From assembly GCA_013821455.1 (NCBI GenBank), contig JACDGS010000002.1, forward strand, positions 32,311 through 96,310: a DNA stretch of 64,000 bases, written 5' to 3'. Numbering within the stretch: the first letter of the stretch is position 1; each line of letters opens with the position of its first letter. Of the stretch, positions 9,821 to 19,217 are shown piece after piece. A model generated the notes under the pieces. It did no database searches and had not been told where the DNA came from. It saw only the letters and a program-made list of their open reading frames with translations. The DNA comes from Chthoniobacterales bacterium (lineage in GTDB: Bacteria > Verrucomicrobiota > Verrucomicrobiia > Chthoniobacterales > UBA10450). The position numbers and the translations under genes are program-made.

Positions 9821-10477
9821 ATGCATCTCTCACAAGTCGTGGAAGCGCTCCTCTTCAGCGCGCAAAAACCGCTCACGCCGCGCGAGATCACGGCCGCGCT
9901 CAAAGGCGCGGGCGACGGCGACGAATCGTTGCCTAACGAATTCGCAAAAATCAAAGAAGCCGAGGTCGCCGCCGCTCTTGAGCAACTAAAGATCGGCTAT
10001 CTCGAGCAGCAGCGCGCTTTTCAGCTCATCGAAAAAGCGGATGGCTGGCAACTGGCGAGCGATCCGCAGTTCGCTCCGTGGGTGCGGCAGCTTTTCCCCG
10101 CAGTGAAGCCAGCGCGGCTAACCCCGCCGGCGCTCGAAACGCTCGCCATCATCGCATATCGCCAGCCTATCACGCGCGCCGACGTCGAGGCGGTGCGCGG
10201 AGTCGCGATCGAAAGCGTTCTGCAAACTTTGATGGAACGCGGCCTCGTGAAAATCGCAGGACGTTCGGAAGTGCCAGGCCGTCCGTTACTCTACGAAACG
10301 ACACAATTTTTCCTCGAGCATTTCGGCCTCCGCGATCTCGACGAATTGCCGAACTCCGATGAGCTGAAGCGGCGTGAGTTGCCGAAGGCCGCGCCGATCG
10401 TTGCCCCGCCGAACGCGGAGGAAACTTCGCCTAACCAACCCGAACCGGCCGCGCCAGTGGATGCCGGTCCCGCTTGA
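9821..10477 (+). CDS. scpB: Segregation and condensation protein ScpB
   Basis: Winged-helix subunit of the SMC-ScpA-ScpB condensin that organises and segregates the chromosome. The 218 residues have the family opening LSQVVEALLFSAQKPLT and the conserved block LTPPALETLAIIAYRQPITRAD, followed by the VRGV...LMERGLVKIAGR segment and the GRPLLYETTQFFLEHFGL block. The last 40 residues are a Pro/Ala-rich tail of low complexity. No scpA is adjacent. One 9-mer copy falls in the sequence LPNEF, in a linker between helices. Confidence 0.93.
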   Translation: MHLSQVVEALLFSAQKPLTPREITAALKGAGDGDESLPNEFAKIKEAEVAAALEQLKIGYLEQQRAFQLIEKADGWQLASDPQFAPWVRQLFPAVKPARLTPPALETLAIIAYRQPITRADVEAVRGVAIESVLQTLMERGLVKIAGRSEVPGRPLLYETTQFFLEHFGLRDLDELPNSDELKRRELPKAAPIVAPPNAEETSPNQPEPAAPVDAGPA

Positions 10478-10552
10478 GGCCGCAAGCTCAAGGCCAATTT
10501 TAGGGTGACATTCCCCCCGGAAGGACATAGTTAGGCGCGGAAACAAAATCCC

Positions 10553-11197
10553 ATGAAAAAATTCGCCCTTCGCTTCGCCGGTGTTGTTGTCGCTCTTACT
10601 TTCCTTTTCGGACTTTCGGGCTGCGGCAGTTACAACAGTCTCGTTACCCTGGAACAGAACGTGAACAAAAAATGGGCGGACGTGCAGTCGGTTTATCAGC
10701 GCCGCGCCGACTTGATTCCTAATCTGGTGCAGACCGTGCAAGGCGCGGCCAATTTCGAGAAATCCACCCTGACCGAAGTGACGAACGCGCGCGCCAGCGT
10801 CGGCCAGGTAAAGCTCGACCCAACTAAGGCGCCGACCGACGCCGCGCAGTTGGAGCAGTTCCAGCAGGCGCAAGGACAACTGAGCAGCGCGCTCTCGCGC
10901 CTGCTCGTGGTTTCTGAAAATTATCCGCAACTGCGTGCGACCGAAGGCTTCCAGACTTTGCAGGCGCAGATCGAAGGCACGGAGAACCGGATCTCGGTCG
11001 AGCGAAATAATTTCAACGCCGCAGTCCAGGAGTACAACACCGCGCTCTCGCGTTTCCCGACGAACATGTTGAACAAGATGTTTGGGTTTAAAGAGCGTCC
11101 CTTTTTCAACGCGCAGCCGGGGTCGGAAAAAGCGCCAGCGGTGAAGTTCGATTTCAATAATGGCGCCGCGAGCCCGGCACCCACGGCGAAGCCCTAA
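10553..11197 (+). CDS. lemA: LemA family protein
   Basis: The protein is 214 residues. A lipoprotein-like signal with hydrophobic stretch and GLSGCGSYN lipobox (Cys near residue 23) suggests membrane anchoring, as in most LemA proteins. The family core follows: LVTLEQNVNKKWADVQSVYQRRADLIPNLV, then the VTNARASVG helix and SRLLVVSENYPQLRA. A flexible C-terminal tail ends the protein. It is followed by two TPM-domain genes, the usual LemA-TPM arrangement, with a repeat element in between. The biochemical role of LemA is unsettled. A link to envelope maintenance is inferred from context. Confidence 0.93.
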   Translation: MKKFALRFAGVVVALTFLFGLSGCGSYNSLVTLEQNVNKKWADVQSVYQRRADLIPNLVQTVQGAANFEKSTLTEVTNARASVGQVKLDPTKAPTDAAQLEQFQQAQGQLSSALSRLLVVSENYPQLRATEGFQTLQAQIEGTENRISVERNNFNAAVQEYNTALSRFPTNMLNKMFGFKERPFFNAQPGSEKAPAVKFDFNNGAASPAPTAKP

Positions 11198-11212
11198 CGA
11201 GTCGTCATTTCT

Positions 11213-11356
11213 GTCATCCTGAGCGGAGTGAAGCGCAGCGAAACGCAGTCGAAGGATCCGGTGGAGCTTCTGCAAAGCGCCATCTGCAGAGAAGCCGACA
11301 CTTCACGGAAACCCCGCGGGATCCCTCGACTGCGCTGCGCTGCGCTCGGGATGACG
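11213..11356. repeat. Inverted repeat element of the GTCATCCTGAGC family, copy 2
   Basis: The left arm is GTCATCCTGAGCGGAG with GAAGGATCCGGTGG, and the right arm is CGCGGGATCCCTCGAC with GCTCGGGATGACGG. The right end supplies the ATG used as start of the next gene (GGGATGACGG, ATG at 11351). The element therefore sits between lemA and the TPM gene and may influence translation of the latter. Confidence 0.85.
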
Positions 11357-12118
11357 GCTCGTCTGGTCCTGGCCTTGGCACTCTTCTTTTCGTTAGGCGC
11401 GCTCGTGCCGCTCGCGGCGGAGACGCTGCCGTCGAAGCCGGTCCTTTACTTCAACGACTACGCGAAGGTCGTCTCGCCTAACGACGCCTCGCAGTTCAAC
11501 CAAGAGCTCGAGCAATTCGAGCGCGAGACTTCAAACCAAATCGTAGTTGCCGTCTATCAGACGATGGAGAGCGAATCGTCGGTGGACGATTACACGCAGC
11601 GGATCGCTCAGACCTGGGGCGTTGGACAGAAGAACCACAGCAACGGCGCAGTTCTTTTCGTCTTCGTGGCGAACCACCAGATGTTTATCCAAACCGGCTA
11701 CGGACTGGAGGGGGCGCTGCCCGATGCGACTTCCTTCGACATCACGCACAATGTCATCGCGCCTTACTTCAAGAAGAATGATTACACCGGCGGCCTGCGC
11801 GCCGGAATCGATGCGATGCTCCAAGCCGCGCGCGGCGAATACAAAGGGACCGGCCGCACGCATGCAGAAGGGAACAACGGAGCGGCAAGCCACGTTCCGA
11901 TCGGTCTGATCATTTTCTTTTTTGTTCTATTTTGCATCTTTATCACCAAAGCTAGGCGCGGCCGGCGCGGTTATGGATTCAGCGGTTTCGGCGGTCCATT
12001 CATCGGAGGATTTGGCGGCGGCGGCGGAGGAGGTTGGTCAGGGGGAGGTGGTGGCGGTGGTGGATTCAGCGGCGGCGGTGGAAGCTTCGGCGGCGGCGGC
12101 GCGGGCTCGAGTTGGTAA
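11351..12118 (+). CDS. TPM-domain membrane protein with Gly-rich tail (YgcG-like)
   Basis: The protein is 255 residues. The start is the ATG inside the preceding repeat. It leads directly into a signal peptide (ARLVLALALFFSLGALVPLAAE), and upstream in-frame codons are repeat-derived. The TPM domain (about 30-165) has YFNDYAKVVSPND, the ETSNQIVVAVYQTMES strand, IAQTWGVGQKNHSNGAVLF and IQTGYGLEGALPDA. One transmembrane helix (IGLIIFFFVLFCIFI) follows, then a long Gly/Ser/Phe-rich tail (GGGGGGGG runs), typical of this family. TPM domains act in membrane-protein turnover in other systems. The exact role here is unknown. It is co-oriented with lemA and the next TPM gene. Confidence 0.88.
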   Translation: MTARLVLALALFFSLGALVPLAAETLPSKPVLYFNDYAKVVSPNDASQFNQELEQFERETSNQIVVAVYQTMESESSVDDYTQRIAQTWGVGQKNHSNGAVLFVFVANHQMFIQTGYGLEGALPDATSFDITHNVIAPYFKKNDYTGGLRAGIDAMLQAARGEYKGTGRTHAEGNNGAASHVPIGLIIFFFVLFCIFITKARRGRRGYGFSGFGGPFIGGFGGGGGGGWSGGGGGGGGFSGGGGSFGGGGAGSSW

Positions 12119-12120
12119 AC

Positions 12121-12555
12121 ATGCGCACGAAAGAATTTCTCAGCCGACTCGACAACGACCGCATTGTTAGGGCGATCGGCGCCGCTGAAGCGCTGACCTC
12201 AGGTGAAATCCGCGTTTATCTCAAGCGCGGCGAGATCGACGACACCCTAAAGGCGGCGCGCGAACAGTTTGAAAAACTCGGCATGACTGCGACCCGGGAG
12301 CGCAACGGCGTCCTCATCTTTGTCGCGCCGCGCTCGCAGAAATTCGCCGTGATCGGCGACGAAGGGATTCATCAGCGCTGCGGCGAGAGCTTCTGGCAGC
12401 AGCTGGTGGAGGGGATGCAGAACTTTTTCAAGGCGGAAAATTTCACCGACGCCGTGGTGCACGCGATCCAGCGCACGGGCGAGCTGCTCGCGCAGGAATT
12501 TCCCCGGCAGCCTGACGACCGCGACGAGTTGCCGAACGCCGTCGAAACCGGGTAG
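12121..12555 (+). CDS. Second TPM-domain protein, cytoplasmic-type
   Basis: The protein is 144 residues. The ATG lies 2 bp after the previous stop, so the genes are translationally linked. It contains a TPM domain: ALTSGEIRVYLKRGEIDD, RERNGVLIFVAPRSQKFAVIGDEGIHQRCGE and a C-terminal amphipathic helix. There is no signal peptide, so it probably works on the inner face of the membrane with the preceding protein. A TPM pair behind lemA is a familiar arrangement. Confidence 0.87.
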   Translation: MRTKEFLSRLDNDRIVRAIGAAEALTSGEIRVYLKRGEIDDTLKAAREQFEKLGMTATRERNGVLIFVAPRSQKFAVIGDEGIHQRCGESFWQQLVEGMQNFFKAENFTDAVVHAIQRTGELLAQEFPRQPDDRDELPNAVETG

Positions 12556-12694
12556 ACACATCAGCACTGGTTGATCTTCGCAGCGGTCCTACGTTAAAGC
12601 GTTTCCAAGAGACGGCACGTTGGTGTCGATTGAGCGAAAGCTTGCCTTCGGGGGCGCTTTTGCCTTGAATTGGAGCGCGCCTCAGGAGGGATGG

Positions 12695-13438
12695 ATGATG
12701 ATGAAGGATGGCGGAAGCGCCGAAGACGAGCCCGTTGCATTTGCCACCACTCGCTGGAGTGTGGTCTTGAGTGCGCAAGGCAAATCGGGCGCCGCGGAAG
12801 AAGCGCTCGAGAGACTTTGCCGCATTTACTGGTGGCCAGTCTACGGATTCGTTAGGCGTGAGGGCTACAAACCCGAGGAAGCCCAGGATCTCACCCAGGG
12901 TTTTTTCGCGATGCTCCTCGAGAGAAAGGACCTTGAGACCGTTCGCCGGGAAAAGGGGCGTTTGCGCTCCTACCTTCTCACCTCGCTCAAGAATTTTATG
13001 CGCAAGGCGCAGCGGAGCGCTATGAGTTTGAAACGCGGTCAAGGCCGTCCCCTCGTCCCACTGGATGAGTTATATGCACGGGAGCATGCCGATCGCGAGC
13101 CCGCAGACATGCTCAGTCCTGATCGAATCTATGAGCGTCGGTGGGCTCTGGCTTTGCTGGATGAAGTGTTGGGGCGGCTGGGAGAAGAATATCTCGCCGC
13201 CGGTAGGGGCGACCTTTTCGAGGAGTTAAAACAAATGCTAACCGAGGATCCGGGACGGCCTTCGCAGTTGGAGACCGGGCAGAGACTGGGAATGAGCGAA
13301 AACGCCGTGAAACAGGCATTCTTCCGGTTGCGTCAGCGCTATCGACTCTTAATCCGGGAGGAAATCGCTCACACAGTCGCGGCGCCAGAAGACGTCGACG
13401 ATGAGCTACGGCGCTTCGTTGCGATCATGCAGGTGTGA
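12695..13438 (+). CDS. ECF-type RNA polymerase sigma factor (module 2)
   Basis: The protein is 247 residues. The start is set by the strong AGGAGGG at 12684-12690 before a run of three ATG codons. The region 2 block reads LCRIYWWPVYGFVRREGYKPEEAQDLTQGFF, and the region 4 helix-turn-helix is GQRLGMSENAVKQAFFRLRQRYR. It is a paralogue of sigma factors 1 and 3. The 9-mer at 12849 sits in the same FVRR codons as in sigma 1, although the genes lie on opposite strands. The kinase follows after 27 bp. The 139 bp upstream (12556-12694) is the only place for a module promoter. I see no clear consensus there. Confidence 0.9.
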   Translation: MMMKDGGSAEDEPVAFATTRWSVVLSAQGKSGAAEEALERLCRIYWWPVYGFVRREGYKPEEAQDLTQGFFAMLLERKDLETVRREKGRLRSYLLTSLKNFMRKAQRSAMSLKRGQGRPLVPLDELYAREHADREPADMLSPDRIYERRWALALLDEVLGRLGEEYLAAGRGDLFEELKQMLTEDPGRPSQLETGQRLGMSENAVKQAFFRLRQRYRLLIREEIAHTVAAPEDVDDELRRFVAIMQV

Positions 13439-13465
13439 CTCCTTGGCGAAGAAGGGAAGCTGGCC

Positions 13466-16246
13466 ATGCCGAACAAAGTCCATATCTGCAGGACGTGCGG
13501 CAGCAAACTCTTCGCGGACGCACCGCAGGGACTTTGTGGCGCTTGTCTCTTCAGGAGCGGTCTTAGCCTGCCTGGGAAAGGTGAGGAAAGCAGTTCGTCC
13601 AAACCAACGCCGGCGCCGAAAGATTTCCAGGACTATGAACTGCTCGAGGAGATTGGCCGCGGCGGACAAGGCGTAGTTTACCGCGCCTGGCAAAAGAGTC
13701 TTAACCGAACAGTTGCACTAAAAGTGATTGGTCTCGGTGGTGCGGCGACCCAGAGTCATCTTAGGCGCTTCCGATTCGAAGCGGAAGCGGCGGCCGGGCT
13801 GAATCATCCATCGATCGTTCCGATCCATGAAATCGGAGAACTCGAGGGCTGTTGCTACTTCAGCATGAACCTGATCGAAGGCGGCCGGCTTGATCATTTC
13901 ATGAAGGGCCAACCGATGCCGATTCGCCGCGCCGCCGAGCTTGGCGCGAGGCTGGCCCGCACCGTGCACTACGCGCACGAGCGGGGCATTCTGCATCGGG
14001 ATATCAAGCCGGGAAACATCCTCTTGGATTGCGAAGGTGCGCCCTATCTGACCGACTTCGGCCTGGCACGGCTGATAGAAACCGATAACGACCTGACCCG
14101 TCCGACAGAGATGCTTGGCACTCCGAGTTACGCCGCTCCGGAGCAAGCCAGGGGTAACAATGTTCTTGCAACCAGGGCGACCGACATTTATGGCCTTGGC
14201 GCGGTCTTATACCACTTACTAACGGGCCGGCCCCCTTTCAGTGCGCCTACCGCTTACGAAACCATCCGCATGGTCTTGGAAGAGAATCCGCCATGGCCAA
14301 GACTGTTAAACCCGCAGGCAGATCACGACCTTGCCACTATTTGCCTGAAGTGCCTCGAGAAGGAGCCATCGCTCCGCTACGCCTCCGCGCTTGAGTTAGC
14401 CGAAGATCTTGAGCGCTGGCTGCGGCACGAGCCTATCCACGCGCGACGCATTCCCTTTTTCGTCCGTGGAAAAAAATGGCTGCAACGCAATCCGACCAGC
14501 GCCGTAGCCGCCGCGTCGCTCACTGGCTTGGTCATCGCGCTCGGTATAATTCTTTGGAAGATCGACTGGTTCCATCCTCCTCCCTCAGCCAGCATTGCCG
14601 TACTGCCTTTTGCAAATCTCAGTGGAAATGAGGAATCTGCCTTTTTCGCCGATGGCGTGCAGGACGATATCCTAACCAAGCTGGCGAAGATTGCGGATCT
14701 CAAGGTCATCAGTAGCGGCAGCGTGCTGCAATATCGCAGCGCGCGGCGAAACCTGCACGAGATAGGTAAAGAGCTCCACGTTTCCAAGCTTCTGGAGGGG
14801 AGCGTGCGGCAGAGCGCGGGCCGGGTGCATATCAACGCGCAACTCGTTGATGCGGGCACGGACCGGCATGTCTGGGCAGAGGAATACGATCGCGATTTAA
14901 AGGACCTGTTCGCGTTGCAGACCGAAATCGCGCTAGAAGTGGCCACACAGCTCCACGCCAGAATCTCAGCCGCGGAGAAGAGAGCGATTGAACGCGCTCC
15001 CACGGCGGATCTGGGCGCTTTCGATCTCGCTAACCGCGCGCGGGATATTTTTCTGGCGGCAACTAATAGCAATAGCGGCAAGGAAAACCTGTTCGCGGCC
15101 GCGGACCTTCTGAACCAGGCACTGGCGCGCGACCCTTCTTACTTTGAAGCCTACTGTCAACTGGCGGCGATTCATGATTTGCTCTACGTGCTCGGCCACG
15201 ACCACCGCCCGTATCGCCTGAGTCTGGCGCAGGCAGCAGTTGATAAGGCGCTTTTACTTCGTCCTCAGGCCGGGGAGGCGCACGTCGCACGCGCGACCCA
15301 TCTTTACAGTGGTTACTTGGATTATACCTCGGCTCTCGCGGAACTTGATCTGGCGCGGCGAAGTTTGCCTAATGATTCCAGCATCTTTGAGCTTCGGGGT
15401 TTGATCCTAAAACGCCAAGGGGAGTTCGAAGAAGCCATCCCTCAACTGCAACACGCCATGGAGCTGGACCCGCGCAATGTGTATCGGCTGGAACAAATCG
15501 CGTCCTCCTACTATTATTTGCGCCGTTACGCGGAAGCGGAAGCGGTTTACGACCGCGCGCGGGTTATCGAGCCCCTCAATGTCCAGCTCATGGCCGCCTC
15601 CGCTAGTCTTGATCTGACCTGGAAAGCCGATACGCGCGCCCTCCATAGGCTCATCGATTCATTGCGCGAAAATAATCCACGCGCCCTGCATGAGATCGCC
15701 GATAGCTGGATGGCGTGCGCGCTGGCCGACCGGGACGTCTCAGCGATCAAGGCTGCCCTGATCGTTGCCGGAGAAAACACCCCGCTAAATGACAACGCAA
15801 TCCATTTTAACCGTTCGTTCATCGAGGGCTGGGTCGCGCGCCTCTCCCACAATGAGAGCGATGCGCAGGCCGCCTTCGCGATTGCGCGGGCCGAACAAGA
15901 GAAAATTGTGCAGGCAGAACCGGAGTATGCACCTTCGCTCTGCGTTCTTGGGGTGATTGACGCCGCTCTGGGCCGAAAAGAGGAGGCCTTGAGCGAATGT
16001 CGCCGTGCCGTCGAGCTTCTCCCGATAAAAAAAGACGCACTCAATGGTCCGCTCATGATTCAGTGGTACGCCATCAGTGCGGCTTGGGTGGGTGAAAAAG
16101 AACTTGCGCTGCAAGAGCTTGCAGGGGCCGCCCAAGGTCCCGGCACCCTAAGCTACGGTTGGCTGAAGCTGGTGCCATTCTGCGACCCTTTGCGGGACGA
16201 CCCGCGCTTCGAAAAGATCATCGACGCCCTCGCGCCAAGGGAGTAG
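13466..16246 (+). CDS. Zinc-ribbon Ser/Thr protein kinase with TolB-like domain and TPRs (module 2)
   Basis: The protein is 926 residues. The zinc ribbon ICRTCGSKLFADAPQGLCGAC is at 8-28. The kinase domain runs from about 57 to 320, with GRGGQGVVYRAW, VALKVIG, HERGILHRDIKPGNILLD, DFGLARL and a GTPSYAAPEQ activation segment. Then come a transmembrane helix (about 348-368), a TolB-like domain from SIAVLPFANLSGNEESAFF, and tandem TPRs. All catalytic motifs are intact. It keeps the standard family end LKLVPFCDPLRDDPRFEKII, which serves as the reference for recognising the chimeric end of kinase 3 and the relics at 264 and 1104. No exact 9-mer is present. The site matching 28673 in kinase 3 is GCCTAATGA here. 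Confidence 0.92.
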   Translation: MPNKVHICRTCGSKLFADAPQGLCGACLFRSGLSLPGKGEESSSSKPTPAPKDFQDYELLEEIGRGGQGVVYRAWQKSLNRTVALKVIGLGGAATQSHLRRFRFEAEAAAGLNHPSIVPIHEIGELEGCCYFSMNLIEGGRLDHFMKGQPMPIRRAAELGARLARTVHYAHERGILHRDIKPGNILLDCEGAPYLTDFGLARLIETDNDLTRPTEMLGTPSYAAPEQARGNNVLATRATDIYGLGAVLYHLLTGRPPFSAPTAYETIRMVLEENPPWPRLLNPQADHDLATICLKCLEKEPSLRYASALELAEDLERWLRHEPIHARRIPFFVRGKKWLQRNPTSAVAAASLTGLVIALGIILWKIDWFHPPPSASIAVLPFANLSGNEESAFFADGVQDDILTKLAKIADLKVISSGSVLQYRSARRNLHEIGKELHVSKLLEGSVRQSAGRVHINAQLVDAGTDRHVWAEEYDRDLKDLFALQTEIALEVATQLHARISAAEKRAIERAPTADLGAFDLANRARDIFLAATNSNSGKENLFAAADLLNQALARDPSYFEAYCQLAAIHDLLYVLGHDHRPYRLSLAQAAVDKALLLRPQAGEAHVARATHLYSGYLDYTSALAELDLARRSLPNDSSIFELRGLILKRQGEFEEAIPQLQHAMELDPRNVYRLEQIASSYYYLRRYAEAEAVYDRARVIEPLNVQLMAASASLDLTWKADTRALHRLIDSLRENNPRALHEIADSWMACALADRDVSAIKAALIVAGENTPLNDNAIHFNRSFIEGWVARLSHNESDAQAAFAIARAEQEKIVQAEPEYAPSLCVLGVIDAALGRKEEALSECRRAVELLPIKKDALNGPLMIQWYAISAAWVGEKELALQELAGAAQGPGTLSYGWLKLVPFCDPLRDDPRFEKIIDALAPRE

Positions 16247-16373
16247 AGCGCTTCTTCCGTGGCGCTGCGGGAAATTGACTTCGAGAAGGCGAGAGTTCGC
16301 TTCATTGGTCAAAACCGCATGATCTACGCGCTGGCCAAAGTTTTGCGTAACCCCGCGCCGACTTCGGGACAGT

Positions 16374-17966
16374 ATGGTGTGTATGACTTCACCACACAGA
16401 CCAAGGTTGCGTTCAAGTTTGGGCATCTTTTGGGGGTTATTTCTCCTGGTTGCCAGCCCGGGAATCTCATGGGCACAGTTAACCGATCGCACCCTGGCCC
16501 CAAATAACGCGCAGGCCGGTATCGCCAAGTCGCTCGGGCAGGAAACCGGCGTCGGACGCGGCGATCCGGATACTTTGGACTCGTCCCTCTTTATCATTGA
16601 ACGCGACCCGTTTCGTTCGATTCGCCGGGGGCGCCAGCTTTTTCAGCGAAAATTCAGACGTGTGGAGGGGCAGGGCCCGGGGGTAGGCGACGGCGCGGGC
16701 GATCTTAATACCGACGGTGCCATTGGGGCTGGTCTAGCCGACAGTTGTGCGGCGTGCCACAGTCGTCCGCGGGGGTCGGCAGGCCTTGGAGGCAACGTGG
16801 CCACAAGGCCGGATAGCCGCGATGCCCCGCACCTCTTCGGACTGGGACTGAAAGAGATGCTGGCCGATGAAATCACTGCCGAGCTGCGCAACACTCGCCA
16901 GCGAGCCATTGACCGGGCGGTGCAGACGGGCCGTGCGGTGACTGTGCCATTGCGCGGCAAGGGCGTTCACTATGGCGCGATTACGGCTATGCCTTCCGGC
17001 GAGGTGGACACTTCGAAGGTCGAAGGGATCGACTCCGATCTCAGAGTGAAACCCTTCTTCGCCGAGGGCAGCGTAATCTCAATTCGGGAATTTATCGTCG
17101 GCGCACTGCACAAGGAGATGGGTCTCGAATGCAATGACGAGGACCTGGCCCAGGCTCATGCAGGACAGACTGTCGTCACGCCCTCTGGCATGGTGCTGGA
17201 TGGGGCGCAGGATGAGATCAATGGGCCCCCGCCGCCCGATGTCATAAGCGGCCAGTATGAGATCGACCCTGCCATTGTGGATCATCTTGAGTTTTATCTG
17301 CTGAACTATTTCAAGCCGGGATTAGGCCGGCGGGATGCGGTTACAGAGCACGGGCGTCGCGTCTTCAACAACCTTGGCTGCATTTCCTGCCACGTGGCCA
17401 ATCTCCAGATTAACCACGATCGCCGAGTAGCCGATGTGACCACTCTTTACGATCCGGCGCAGGGGATTTTTAATAAGCTGTTTGCCACGGCCAACACGCT
17501 CATCAGCGTGATCGACGACGGCAAAGGGCTTCCGCCTCTCAAACAGCCATTGGGTGGTAAATTTCCGGTGGAAAATATATTCACCGACTTCAAGCGTCAT
17601 GATCTGGGTCCTCACTTTTACGAACGGAACTATGACGGTACCCTACAAAAAATGTTCCTGACTCGCGCGCTATGGGGCGCGGGCTCAAAGAGCATTTTCG
17701 GACACGATGGGCGCAGCATCTCGCTCGATGATGTCATTTTGCGGCACGGCGGCGAGGCGCAGGCTTCCCGCGATGCGTATGCTCTATTGCCAGATGGGGA
17801 GCAGGGTGCGCTCGAGAACTTCCTCAGATCGCTCGTGCTCTTTCCGCCGGATGATACCGCCTCCAACCTCGATCCCGGAGATCGCAATTCGCCCGATTTC
17901 CCCCAGTTTGGGCACGGCAGCATCAAGCTGACAGTGCTGTTCAACGATCCCACAGACCCAGAGTGA
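16374..17966 (+). CDS. Di-heme oxidoreductase (putative peroxidase), secreted c-type cytochrome
   Basis: The protein is 530 residues. The signal peptide reads FWGLFLLVASPGISWAQ. Two c-type heme sites are present: CAACH near residue 125 and CISCH near residue 334. The rest matches the di-heme oxidoreductase family (COG3488 type), with RGRQLFQRKF, FFAEGSVISIREF, YFKPGLGRRD, and the C-terminal GHDGRSISLDDVILRHGGEA block that provides heme ligands. It acts in the periplasm on an unknown oxidant or donor. It is 127 bp after kinase 2 on the same strand, so it is the likely output gene of module 2. Bases 16247-16373 hold no gene. A start at the second Met (16383) is possible. Confidence 0.9.
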   Translation: MVCMTSPHRPRLRSSLGIFWGLFLLVASPGISWAQLTDRTLAPNNAQAGIAKSLGQETGVGRGDPDTLDSSLFIIERDPFRSIRRGRQLFQRKFRRVEGQGPGVGDGAGDLNTDGAIGAGLADSCAACHSRPRGSAGLGGNVATRPDSRDAPHLFGLGLKEMLADEITAELRNTRQRAIDRAVQTGRAVTVPLRGKGVHYGAITAMPSGEVDTSKVEGIDSDLRVKPFFAEGSVISIREFIVGALHKEMGLECNDEDLAQAHAGQTVVTPSGMVLDGAQDEINGPPPPDVISGQYEIDPAIVDHLEFYLLNYFKPGLGRRDAVTEHGRRVFNNLGCISCHVANLQINHDRRVADVTTLYDPAQGIFNKLFATANTLISVIDDGKGLPPLKQPLGGKFPVENIFTDFKRHDLGPHFYERNYDGTLQKMFLTRALWGAGSKSIFGHDGRSISLDDVILRHGGEAQASRDAYALLPDGEQGALENFLRSLVLFPPDDTASNLDPGDRNSPDFPQFGHGSIKLTVLFNDPTDPE

Positions 17967-18145
17967 CGAGCGGCCGACCGCGACGCTTGCAAAACCCGCG
18001 CCATCGTGTTTAGTCCACGTCCCGCTGCGAGTTTTTAAATCGTTGCGCCGTTGGTCCCTGGGTTTTCCGTCGCTTGACGCGGAACCGCACTCGCCAGGGG
18101 AAACCCGGCGCTTTAGGAGTGAGCGCTCTGCGCTCAGTGAGTCAC

Positions 18146-19174
18146 ATGCCAATTCGTTACGGTCGTTTTGAAATGCCCAAGATCCTGACCAAGGATGATG
18201 GGTCAGCCACTGAAACCTACGCCAAGTTTGTCGCCGAGCCTTTCGAGGCCGGCTACGGACACACGGTCGGAAATTCCCTGCGCCGCGTTCTGCTTTCTTC
18301 ACTCGAAGGCGCCGCCATCACCGCGGTGAAAATCACCGGGGCGCAGCATGAGTTCGGCACCCTCCCCGGCGTGGTTGAGGACGTCACCGACATCGTGCTC
18401 AATTTGAAGCGGATCAAATTTAAGTCCGCCGATCACGAGGCGCGCCAGCTCTCGATCAATGTGAACAAGGAAGGCGAAGTCACCGCCGGCGACATCTCGT
18501 TAGTCCAGGGCTACGAAGTTCTGAACCCGAAGCAGGTCATCTGTACGCTGGACAAAAAGCACAAATTTGAAGCCGAGCTCGACGTCCGTGTCGGTCGCGG
18601 ATTCGCCACCGGCGACGAAAACAAACGGCCCGACCAGGCGATCGGCCTCATCCCGATCGACTCGATTTTTTCGCCGGTCACGAGGGTGAAATACGCGGTC
18701 GAAAATACGCGCGTTGGTCAGCGGACCGATTACGACAAACTTGTTCTCGAAGTTTGGACCGACGGCCGCCTCACGCCCGACGACGCGCTCTTGCAGTCGT
18801 CGGCAATTCTGCGCCATCACCTCGATGTCTTCGTGAACTTCAACGAAGACGTGATCGAATTCGACGAAACGCCGGCCGGTGTTTCCGAGGAAAACGTGAA
18901 GCTGAAGAAGCTCCTCAACATGAGCGTGAACGAAATCGAGCTGAGCGTGCGCGCGGCGAATTGCCTGAACAACGCCAACATCACGACCGTCGGCCAGCTC
19001 GCGCAGAAGAGCGAAGCGGAGATGCTGAAGTATCGCAACTTCGGCAAGAAATCGCTCAACGAAATCAAAGACAAACTGCTCCAACTCGGACTCGGACTCG
19101 GCCAGAAATTCGATCCCGGCTTGGTCGAGCTCGCTGCTACGCCCGATGGCGCGAACGGAACCGAAGAGGCGTAG
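18146..19174 (+). CDS. rpoA: RNA polymerase alpha subunit
   Basis: The protein is about 342 residues. The start at MPIRYGRFEMPK or the ATG at 18173 is preferred over longer readings, whose extra residues do not match the family. The N-terminal dimerisation domain has EPFEAGYGHTVGNSLRRVLLSS and GVVEDVTDIVLNLK. The C-terminal DNA-binding domain has MSVNEIELSVRAANCLNNANITTVGQLAQKSEAEMLKYRNFGKKSLNEIKDKL. It is followed by rplQ, as usual. The expected upstream ribosomal genes (rpsM, rpsK, rpsD) are absent and the di-heme oxidoreductase takes their place, so the alpha operon is split here. The 179 bp before the start probably hold its promoter. Confidence 0.97.
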   Translation: MPIRYGRFEMPKILTKDDGSATETYAKFVAEPFEAGYGHTVGNSLRRVLLSSLEGAAITAVKITGAQHEFGTLPGVVEDVTDIVLNLKRIKFKSADHEARQLSINVNKEGEVTAGDISLVQGYEVLNPKQVICTLDKKHKFEAELDVRVGRGFATGDENKRPDQAIGLIPIDSIFSPVTRVKYAVENTRVGQRTDYDKLVLEVWTDGRLTPDDALLQSSAILRHHLDVFVNFNEDVIEFDETPAGVSEENVKLKKLLNMSVNEIELSVRAANCLNNANITTVGQLAQKSEAEMLKYRNFGKKSLNEIKDKLLQLGLGLGQKFDPGLVELAATPDGANGTEEA

Positions 19175-19217
19175 TCGTTAGGCATTCGTTAGGCAATATT
19201 TCGCTGGAGACGCAGTT

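Noticed and set aside
16259-16507. Small gene between kinase 2 and the di-heme oxidoreductase
   Set aside because: No family similarity, and more than half of it overlaps the signal peptide region of the oxidoreductase in another frame.
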